Assembly: GCF_927312905.1 (NCBI RefSeq)
Contig: NZ_CAKMHQ010000014.1
Span: 1 to 64,000, forward strand
Reading direction: 5' to 3'
Source: Candidatus Nitrotoga sp. 1052
Lineage (GTDB): Bacteria > Pseudomonadota > Gammaproteobacteria > Burkholderiales > Gallionellaceae
Length of the DNA stretch: 64,000 bases
Under the pieces are notes generated by a model. That model was given only the letters and a program-made list of their open reading frames with translations. It was not told where the DNA came from and did not search any database. Every line of letters starts with the position of its first letter. Position 1 is the first letter of the stretch. Made by a program: the position numbers and the translations under genes. Positions 57,639 to 64,000 of the stretch are shown here, in pieces.

Positions 57639-58089
57639 CGAAAATACAGATGAAATTAGCGCCGATGACTGGGGTGCAGCAATGGCTGAACAGGCTACCA
57701 GCACACCATCCCAAGCCGATGACTGGGGTGCAGCAATGGCTGAACAGGCTACCAGCACGCCATCCCAACCTGCTGCTCAACCGCATGCATTCGCGCAATT
57801 CGCCAGCGCGACTGGCACAGCCGTGCACAACGATCTCGATATGATCATGGACATCCCGGTTCAACTAACGGTTGAGCTTGGCCGCACCAAGATGCCCATC
57901 AAAAATCTGCTACAACTGGCGCAAGGATCAGTTGTGGAACTGACCGGCCAGGCAGGAGAACCGCTCGATGTAATGATCAACGGCTTTCTGATCGCGCAAG
58001 GCGAAGTTGTCGTAGTGAACGAAAAGATCGGTATCCGCCTCACCGACGTTATCACCCCATCTGAGCGTTTACGCCGCCTCAGCCGTTGA
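57631..58089 (+). CDS. fliN: Flagellar motor switch protein FliN
   Basis: 152 residues from the ATG at 57631, chosen for the ATGACTGA overlap with fliM; an open frame extends upstream to 57568. The C-terminal SpoA domain (IMDIPVQLTVELGRTKMPIKNLLQLAQGSVVELTGQAGEPLDVMINGFLIAQGEVVVVNEKIGIRLTDVI) is canonical. The N-terminal linker carries a perfect tandem repeat of ADDWGAAMAEQATSTPSQ, which lengthens it by 18 residues. Confidence 0.96.
   Translation: MTDENTDEISADDWGAAMAEQATSTPSQADDWGAAMAEQATSTPSQPAAQPHAFAQFASATGTAVHNDLDMIMDIPVQLTVELGRTKMPIKNLLQLAQGSVVELTGQAGEPLDVMINGFLIAQGEVVVVNEKIGIRLTDVITPSERLRRLSR
57661..57768 (+). repeat. 54-bp tandem repeat in fliN
   Basis: Two adjacent 54-bp units (57661-57714 and 57715-57768) differ at a single base (CACCATCC beginning with aca or acg). 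They encode two copies of ADDWGAAMAEQATSTPSQ in frame. Near-identity indicates a recent slippage or duplication, and such a unit can expand or contract. Confidence 0.95.
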
Positions 58090-58090
58090 A

Positions 58091-58573
58091 ATGAAAATTT
58101 CCGGCAACTGGTTTACCAAACCAAATTTCATCTGCGCGCGTCTCTGCCTCATTGCCAGCTTATACACGCCACTGCTCGCAACAGCGCAAAATACACGCCC
58201 TGCATACACCCCTCCACCACCTGCAGCAATGTCATCCGGAAGCATACTGCAGGTCATTTTCAGCTTACTACTGGTATTGGCAGCAGTAGTACTAGTTGCA
58301 TGGATATTAAAACGCATCAATCTGCCTCAACATGCCGCAGGTAACCTGCTTAAAGTGCAAGCTACAGTGGCGGTAGGCCAACGTGAACGCATCGTGCTGG
58401 TGGAAATCAATGACACCTGGCTAGTGGTAGGCGTTGCTCCCGGACAGGTACGCGCCTTGCACAGCATGCCCAAAGCCGAGTTACGCGAAACACAAATGAG
58501 TATGACTACAAGTACAAATGGAAAATTCCAGGATTGGCTGAAACATATGATGGAAAAGCGTAATGCGCCGTAG
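58091..58573 (+). CDS. fliO: Flagellar biosynthesis protein FliO
   Basis: 160 residues. An N-terminal hydrophobic signal-like segment ([19 protein letters not shown]), a Pro-rich stretch (AYTPPPPAA), one TM (about 54-76, [25 protein letters not shown]) and a small cytoplasmic domain ([42 protein letters not shown]) fit FliO, which assists FliP ring assembly. It overlaps fliP by 11 bp. Confidence 0.92.
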   Translation: MKISGNWFTKPNFICARLCLIASLYTPLLATAQNTRPAYTPPPPAAMSSGSILQVIFSLLLVLAAVVLVAWILKRINLPQHAAGNLLKVQATVAVGQRERIVLVEINDTWLVVGVAPGQVRALHSMPKAELRETQMSMTTSTNGKFQDWLKHMMEKRNAP

Positions 58574-59309
58574 TTCGTTTCTAGTGGCAACTCTGCTACT
58601 TGGCCTGATCCCCGCAGCATTTGCGGCCGATCCTGGCCTACCTGCTTTTACAAGCACCGCCACAGCAGGTGGTGGGCAGACCTACTCGCTTAGCTTGCAA
58701 ACTCTACTTCTGCTCACCTCGTTAAGTTTTTTACCGGCCGTAATGCTGCTGATGACCAGTTTCACCCGCATTATTATCGTACTGTCGCTGTTACGCTCCG
58801 CTCTCGGCACGCCCTCCTCTCCGCCCAATCAGGTACTGGTCGGACTAGCCTTGTTTCTCACTTTCTTCGTTATGTCGCCGGTGCTGGATAAAATTTATAC
58901 TGACGCCTACCTGCCATTCAGCGAGAACAAACTTACGCTGGCACAAGCATTCGATACCGGCAGCGTACCGCTCAAGGCATTTATGCTGCGACAAACGCGT
59001 GAAAAGGATCTTGCCCTTTTCGTTCAAATTTCCAATAGCGAGCCACTGCAAAGCGCGGACCAGGTACCCCTAAAAATCCTGGTGCCAGCCTATGTCATCA
59101 GCGAACTAAAAACCGCCTTCCAGATTGGTTTCGTAATATTTATCCCATTCCTTATCATCGACATGGTGGTGGCCAGCATTCTGATGTCTATGGGTATGAT
59201 GATGGTATCGCCAGCGATGATTTCATTGCCATTCAAGATCATGCTATTCGTGCTGGCAGATGGCTGGAATCTGCTGATCGGGTCGCTAGTGCATAGTTTT
59301 TATACCTGA
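58563..59309 (+). CDS. fliP: Flagellar export gate protein FliP
   Basis: 248 residues with a cleavable signal peptide ([20 protein letters not shown]) and the highly conserved core ([57 protein letters not shown], and [51 protein letters not shown]). Five copies form the export pore with FliQ and FliR. Confidence 0.97.
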   Translation: MRRSSFLVATLLLGLIPAAFAADPGLPAFTSTATAGGGQTYSLSLQTLLLLTSLSFLPAVMLLMTSFTRIIIVLSLLRSALGTPSSPPNQVLVGLALFLTFFVMSPVLDKIYTDAYLPFSENKLTLAQAFDTGSVPLKAFMLRQTREKDLALFVQISNSEPLQSADQVPLKILVPAYVISELKTAFQIGFVIFIPFLIIDMVVASILMSMGMMMVSPAMISLPFKIMLFVLADGWNLLIGSLVHSFYT

Positions 59310-59321
59310 GGCCAAACAACG

Positions 59322-59591
59322 ATGACCCCCGAAAGCGTAATGACACTTGGTCGCCAAGCACTGGAGCTGACCCTGATGGTATCGGCCCCGGTACTACTGA
59401 CGGCTCTAATCATCGGGCTGCTGATCAGCATTTTCCAGGCCGCTACCCAAATCAATGAAATGACCCTGTCATTTATTCCAAAACTGATCGGCATGTTCGG
59501 TGTGCTAATCATCACCGGCCCGTGGATGGTGGGCATGATGTTGGATTATATCCAGCGCCTGTTCAGCAGCATTCCCTGGTTGGTTGGGTAA
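59322..59591 (+). CDS. fliQ: Flagellar export gate protein FliQ
   Basis: An 89-residue protein with two TM helices (about 17-38 and 48-72: LELTLMVSAPVLLTALIIGLLISIFQAATQINEMTLSFIPKLIGMFGVLIITGPWMVGMM). It is canonical in length and sequence and starts 12 bp after fliP. It is followed by a 194-bp gap before fliR with no supported gene. Confidence 0.96.
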   Translation: MTPESVMTLGRQALELTLMVSAPVLLTALIIGLLISIFQAATQINEMTLSFIPKLIGMFGVLIITGPWMVGMMLDYIQRLFSSIPWLVG

Positions 59592-59785
59592 TGAAGTTCT
59601 AGACAAACGCACAACGCCATGATCCCGTCATTATTCCAATTCCGGCTTGAAATCATTATGTCTTTCACCTCTTCTTCCTACGGCAAGATGGTCAGTCTGG
59701 GCCCATCCTCTCTCCTAAAGCGGGGAGAGATGACGCTCTGCATTTATTGATTTTAAATTACGATTTCATCAGTTAAATAATCTCA

Positions 59786-60574
59786 ATGATAACCGTCACC
59801 AGCGCCCAGTTATCATCGTGGCTCGCACTGTTTGTCTTTCCGTTTGTGCGCATCCTAGCCATGATCGCCAGTGCACCAATACTGGGCAACAAGCAAACTC
59901 CGGTGCGCATCAAGATCGGCTTGTCCGTACTATTAACCATAATTATTGCGCCTACCTTGACCGTGCAGCCCAATATTGACCCAGCTTCAGCTATTGGATT
60001 TTTAGTTATTATTCAACAACTTTTAGCCGGTATTGCAATAGGTTTCACCATGCGCTTGATTTTTACCGCAATAGAAATGGCCGGGGATATTATCGGGATT
60101 CAAATGGGGCTAGGTTTCGCTATTTTCTATGACCCGCAGAACTCGTCCTACACGCCAGTGATAGCGCAATTATTAGGCATCCTCGCCGCACTCGTTTTTC
60201 TCAGCATGAATGGACATCTCATAATGCTGGAAGCGCTAGCAGACAGCTTCCGCGCCTTTCCCGTTAATAGCACAATCCCTGCGGCAATTGCGCTGCATAC
60301 TCTGGCCTCATGGGGCGGTAGCATTTTCTCTAACGCACTACAACTGAGCATGCCAGTGATCGGAGCGCTGTTAATTTCCAATTTGGCACTTGGCATCCTA
60401 ACGCGTAGCGCCCCACAACTTAATATCTTCGCGGTCGGCTTCCCGGTTACTTTGGCAATCGGTTTTGCAACGGTGATGCTGCTACTGCCTCACATCATTC
60501 CGCTACTGGAAAACATCATTCACTCCAGCTTGGGCACTGTGCTGCGCGTCATGCAACTATTTGGCAAATCGTAA
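59786..60574 (+). CDS. fliR: Flagellar export gate protein FliR
   Basis: 262 residues, six or so TM helices. LFVFPFVRILAMIASAPILGNKQTPVRIKIGLSVLLTIII opens the protein, and GDIIGIQMGLGFAIFYDPQ and MNGHLIMLEALADSFRAFP are family hallmarks. It completes the fliP-Q-R gate. flhB and flhA, normally next, are not within the window. Confidence 0.95.
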   Translation: MITVTSAQLSSWLALFVFPFVRILAMIASAPILGNKQTPVRIKIGLSVLLTIIIAPTLTVQPNIDPASAIGFLVIIQQLLAGIAIGFTMRLIFTAIEMAGDIIGIQMGLGFAIFYDPQNSSYTPVIAQLLGILAALVFLSMNGHLIMLEALADSFRAFPVNSTIPAAIALHTLASWGGSIFSNALQLSMPVIGALLISNLALGILTRSAPQLNIFAVGFPVTLAIGFATVMLLLPHIIPLLENIIHSSLGTVLRVMQLFGKS

Positions 60575-60887
60575 GAAACTCAAGGCCGGGTAATTACATG
60601 TTTGTGCAGACTGAATATTGACCCAGAGCCGGTCCCAGAGCCGGTCGCTGTTTTTTGAACCAACAACTGTGGATAAAGCGATCACGCTGTTCGACGGATG
60701 CAACGAGTAATCATGGTGCAAAAGGGTAAAGCCAGCTCCATTCAGCACACTGAAGGTAGCATAATCAGGCTGCGTTGATGCATAGTGACATCTTTTGACC
60801 GTAACGCTCAATTGCCTGCAACGCAACAGGCAATTGACCAACCAGAACCCCGCTTGTAATTGATGCGCGGTAATAACGGCCATGTTC
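60575..60887. other. Intergenic after fliR, no gene recognised
   Basis: No supported coding region. The reverse strand contains only short interrupted frames leading out of the Hpt fragment. A small direct repeat of CAGAGCCGGTC (60625-60648) is visible. Confidence 0.35.
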
Positions 60888-61158
60888 TTAGCCAAGGTCA
60901 TTATTCTTGCCGGCCGCCTCGGCAAGGTACGCCACGAGCCGTTCTAGCGATGCCATCACTGTATCCACACTCTCCGGATTTACAAGTCGCACCGAATTAT
61001 CAATCACCATTCAAGTGGTCGCCAGCTCGCACGCACCTACAACCAGTCTCACGCCCATCATGTGATGTGCAATGCGCACAGACGCTAAACGGTCCTGCAT
61101 TTCCAGCGCAGCTTCCAGGTCGGCCAGATCGGAGCTGGTTTGCCGGGGACGGTGGGCT
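60888..61158 (-). pseudogene. Hpt (histidine phosphotransfer) domain remnant
   Basis: On the minus strand one frame reads TSSDLADLEAALEMQDRLASVRIAHHMMGVRLVVGACELATT, then a TGA, then MVIDNSVRLVNPESVDTVMASLERLVAYLAEAAGKNNDLG and a stop. This matches the Hpt four-helix pattern, with the phospho-acceptor His in AHHMMG (usually AHxLKG) followed by GACELA. The rest of the parent hybrid kinase is absent and one stop interrupts it, so it is a relic C-terminus. It faces the sensor kinase on the plus strand. Confidence 0.65.
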
Positions 61159-61390
61159 TAATTAGTTGAGCCCTAAAGTGTTTCTGCTATTTGTCGTAAT
61201 ATCCAAGTGTAATTATGACATTGAGCCCGCAAACTGCTGTAAAAAAGCTGGTGGAAGTGGTTCTCAACCAGATATTTAGAGGCACACGTTTTTTCGCCGA
61301 GCAAAATAATTCGCAAGAAGGAGCCAACTCAAGGAGCCTTTACCAATTCTTATGCATCGCCACCACATGCAGCATTACCCATCTAAAAAT

Positions 61391-64000
61391 ATGTTTAAAA
61401 ATTTGACTATTAAATCGCGTTTAATCTTTTTCTTTTGTTTCATGGCAGTCATCCTGCTTGGAGTCGAGACAGGTGCCCTGTTTGGAATGAGCAAGGCGAG
61501 AGACAGTCTAAAAACCGTTTATGAGGATCGCATCATTGCACTCGATCAATTGACGGACATTGAATCGTTGATATTGCAAAACCGCCTCGCCATAGCGGCT
61601 AGCCTTGTAACGCCGACGCCCGATGAAATTAGCATTAATACCGCAAAGATCGAAAAAAACATCACGGAAATTGAAAGGATATGGGAAGCCTATATGGCCA
61701 CATTTCTCATAACCGAAGAAAAGACACTGGCGGCTAAATTTGTCGATGACCGCAATAAATTAGTTACCCGGGGTTTGAATCCAGCAGTGGCCGCTTTACG
61801 GGCAAATGAAATTAAGAAGGCAAACCGAATCGTCGTGGAAGCTATCCGCCCCCTCTATCAACCAGTTGGGGAAGGTATCAAGAAACTTGGCAAGCTGCAA
61901 TTAACTGTGACTAAGCAGGAGTACGAAGATGTACAGCGTCGTTACGAGACTATTCGCAACATTATCATCGCTACGGCAATCATTGGCTTGGGATTGGCTT
62001 TATGGATTGGCTTTTTGCTTGTCCGTGCCATTTCCCGGCCGCTGGAGGACGTAGTGAGGATTGCCCGAGGCGTTGCCGCAGGCAATTTGACGCAGCTAAT
62101 CGAAGTTCGCTCAACAAATGAGATTGGCCAGCTGATGAAAGCCCTGAAGGAAATACACGATAACTTGGTGAAGGTCATCGGCCAAGTGCGCGACAGCGAA
62201 GCGCGTACCCGTGCAGTGCTGGACAACGTGGATGAAGGCATCATTGCAATTAACGAAGGCGGTGTGATTGAAATCTTCAACCCGGCCGCGGAACAGATTT
62301 TTGGCTACACAAGAAACGAGATTATTGGTCAAAATATCAGTCTGCTGACGCAGGAGCCAGGTCAAGGTCAGCATAATGACTCTCTTGAACAACATCAGGA
62401 ATTGGATAAACCCACGATTCCTGGAGTGCGCAGGGAAGTGGTCGGCGTGCGCAAGAACGGCACGCATTTTCCGCTGGGATACAAGGCAAATGAAGTCTGT
62501 ATAAATACAAAACGTCTTGTTATTGCTGTGACAAGGGATTTGACTGCACGCAAGGAATCTGAGAACGCATTACTGCATGCCATAGAAGACGCCAAGCGGA
62601 TTTCCGCAGAGTTAACTAGCTATATCCACGCGATTGACCAGCACGCCATCGTTTCTGTCGCTGACCCTTCCGGGCGCATCATTCAGACCAATGATAAGTT
62701 TTGTGAAATCAGCGGCTACCGCCGGGATGAGATACTTGGTCATGATCATCGCATGGTAAATTCCGGGACGCATTCAAGCGCTTTCTTCGCCGAGATGTGG
62801 GCCACTATCACCCGTGGCTATATCTGGCGCGATGAAATTTGTAACCGCGCAAAGAGCGGCGAGTTGTATTGGGTGGATAGCGCTATCGTGCCAGTAAAGG
62901 ATGCAGATGGGAAGATTGAACGTTACATCTCGGTCAGAGTTGACATAACGAAACGCAAGCAAGGTGAGCATGAATTGATCCGCTTAGGGCGTGTTCTCGA
63001 CGAGTCGTTAAACGAAATTTACGTGTTCGATGCGCAGTCGTTGCATTTCACCATGGTCAGTGCAAGGGCGCAGCGCAACCTCAATTTCTCCATGGATGAA
63101 CTCAGGGGAATGACGGAGCTCAATCTCGAACCCAATCTTACGCATGAAATGTTCGAGCAGCGTATCGGTCCTCTCAGGCGTGGAGAGAAGGACGTTGTGA
63201 CATACGAGGTTGAACACCAAAGGAAGGACAAGAGCCTCTACCCCATAGAGATTTGCATGCACTTGTCAGCTAATGAATTCCCGCCGGTATTTGTCGCTAT
63301 CATCCAAGACATCACCGAGCGCAAAAATATCGAACGCATGAAAAGCGAGTTAATTTCTACTGTCAGCCATGAGCTGCGTACGCCGCTGACCTCGATCCGC
63401 GGCGCCCTCGGACTTATCGTCGGCGGAGTGGCGGGTGAATTGCCACCGCAAGCGAAGATGCTGGTGGACATTGCGCACAAGAACAGCGAGCGCCTGATTC
63501 TACTAGTCAACGACATCCTCGATATGGAAAAAATCGAGGCCGGCAAGATGGAGCTTCAATTCAAACCGGTTGAGCTGATGCCTCTTTTGCATCAGGCATT
63601 GGAAGCAAACTGCGCCTATGGCAGGCAGTTCAATGTGAGCTACGAACTGGAAAACGATCTGCCAGGCATCATGGTGAACGTGGATGCCAACCGCTTGATG
63701 CAGGTTCTGACCAACCTGCTCTCCAATGCCGCCAAGTTTTCGTCCGCCGGCGACAAGGTGACGGTTGCCGTTATTGTCAGTGGCAAGCAAGTTCGAGTGG
63801 CAGTGAAGGATCAGGGCAGCGGCATCTCTGAGCAATTCCGCAGCCAGATTTTCCAGAAATTCGCCCAAGGCGATTCCTCTGATACCCGCAAGAAAGGCGG
63901 CACTGGGTTGGGTCTCTCCATCACTCGGGCGATTGTCGAAAAAATGGGCGGTAACATAGGTTTCAGTTCAGAACCCAATGTATTGACCACTTTCTTCATC
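61391..64000 (+). CDS. Membrane sensor histidine kinase with three PAS domains (3' end cut by window)
   Basis: 870 codons are visible and the frame stays open at the right edge. TM1 is at about 9-29 (LIFFFCFMAVILLGVETGAL), followed by a 4-helix-bundle MCP-type periplasmic sensor (30-186), TM2 (about 188-208, IIIATAIIGLGLALWIGFLLV), HAMP (209-262), PAS1 (about 273-395), PAS2 (about 410-525), PAS3 (about 533-640), HisKA with phospho-His at about 660 in STVSHELRTPLTSIRG, and HATPase with NLLSNAAKF and GGTGLGLSITRAIVEKMGG. An in-frame ATG at 61352 is an alternative start. The signal is unknown. Confidence 0.9.
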   Translation, partial: MFKNLTIKSRLIFFFCFMAVILLGVETGALFGMSKARDSLKTVYEDRIIALDQLTDIESLILQNRLAIAASLVTPTPDEISINTAKIEKNITEIERIWEAYMATFLITEEKTLAAKFVDDRNKLVTRGLNPAVAALRANEIKKANRIVVEAIRPLYQPVGEGIKKLGKLQLTVTKQEYEDVQRRYETIRNIIIATAIIGLGLALWIGFLLVRAISRPLEDVVRIARGVAAGNLTQLIEVRSTNEIGQLMKALKEIHDNLVKVIGQVRDSEARTRAVLDNVDEGIIAINEGGVIEIFNPAAEQIFGYTRNEIIGQNISLLTQEPGQGQHNDSLEQHQELDKPTIPGVRREVVGVRKNGTHFPLGYKANEVCINTKRLVIAVTRDLTARKESENALLHAIEDAKRISAELTSYIHAIDQHAIVSVADPSGRIIQTNDKFCEISGYRRDEILGHDHRMVNSGTHSSAFFAEMWATITRGYIWRDEICNRAKSGELYWVDSAIVPVKDADGKIERYISVRVDITKRKQGEHELIRLGRVLDESLNEIYVFDAQSLHFTMVSARAQRNLNFSMDELRGMTELNLEPNLTHEMFEQRIGPLRRGEKDVVTYEVEHQRKDKSLYPIEICMHLSANEFPPVFVAIIQDITERKNIERMKSELISTVSHELRTPLTSIRGALGLIVGGVAGELPPQAKMLVDIAHKNSERLILLVNDILDMEKIEAGKMELQFKPVELMPLLHQALEANCAYGRQFNVSYELENDLPGIMVNVDANRLMQVLTNLLSNAAKFSSAGDKVTVAVIVSGKQVRVAVKDQGSGISEQFRSQIFQKFAQGDSSDTRKKGGTGLGLSITRAIVEKMGGNIGFSSEPNVLTTFFI

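Noticed and set aside
59620-59751. 44-codon frame between fliQ and fliR (starting ATGATCCCG)
   Set aside because: It has no ribosome binding site, no recognisable motif and irregular composition; probably chance.
60860-61165. 101-codon plus-strand frame
   Set aside because: It runs antisense to the Hpt remnant, which makes far better protein sense.

Overview
The window comes from a motile Gram-negative bacterium, most likely a betaproteobacterium close to the Nitrosomonadales/Gallionellaceae. This is inferred from the flagellar gene order (fliC-flaG-fliD-fliS-fliT, then fliE divergent from fliF-G-H-I-J-K-L-M-N-O-P-Q-R), the ubiK-yifB pair, ispB, and the styles of the RND, UbiB-like and CBS/Hsp20 proteins. 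No species can be named from the sequence alone.

Layout. 0-2.4 kb: an initiator tRNA on the minus strand, beside what looks like the leader of a 16S rRNA operon lying just outside the left edge, followed by a junkyard of decayed insertion sequences (IS5-type and IS630-type fragments). 2.4-8.3 kb: a three-gene RND efflux operon (outer membrane lipoprotein, periplasmic adaptor, inner membrane pump). 8.4-13 kb: an RNase Z-like hydrolase, a tiny membrane protein, a small heat-shock gene followed by a 5'-truncated copy of hpf, and a patatin-like lipase. 13-18.3 kb: two large minus-strand signalling genes, a CheB-CheR-PAS fusion and a hybrid histidine kinase. 18.4-20.2 kb: two copies of a 141-bp palindrome-ended element flank a gene interrupted by an in-frame TGA; then mscL. 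20.5-27 kb: a GC-richer stretch with a DUF6781-like/UbiB-like pair, a CapA-like protein, a Nudix hydrolase, an alpha/beta hydrolase and a zinc alcohol dehydrogenase. 27-35 kb: a stress/persistence island (hsp20, a divergent groEL without groES, a BCAM0308-family zinc-ribbon protein, two CBS proteins, hpf, a second type of hsp20, a PEBP protein, a phosphoribosyltransferase and an APH-AAA kinase). 35-38 kb: ubiK, yifB/comM, ispB. 38.6-60.6 kb: a diguanylate cyclase and then a large flagellar cluster. 60.9-64 kb: a decayed Hpt-domain fragment and a multi-PAS sensor kinase cut by the right edge.

How it fits together. The flagellar genes give filament (FliC, FlaG, FliD), chaperones (FliS, FliT), MS- and C-ring (FliF, G, M, N), export ATPase complex (FliH, I, J), export gate (FliO, P, Q, R), hook-length control (FliK plus a second FliK-like protein paired with a stand-alone FlhB C-terminal domain) and c-di-GMP braking (YcgR beside a GGDEF enzyme). 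The stress island combines protein rescue (Hsp20, GroEL), ribosome hibernation (HPF) and nucleotide-sensing CBS proteins, and resembles low-oxygen/persistence loci of other betaproteobacteria.

The most interesting observations are: (i) the hsp20/hpf block at 10.1-11.1 kb reads as a duplicate of the 27-31 kb island with about 3.3 kb deleted from its middle, with a 291-bp perfectly identical core in hsp20; (ii) the GroEL paralogue has Ser in place of the catalytic Asp52; (iii) the FlhB C-terminal-like gene is followed by a decayed tandem copy of itself; (iv) an otherwise intact gene is split by one TGA; (v) a 141-bp MITE-like pair is present. No CRISPR array, prophage or obvious new defence system was seen.
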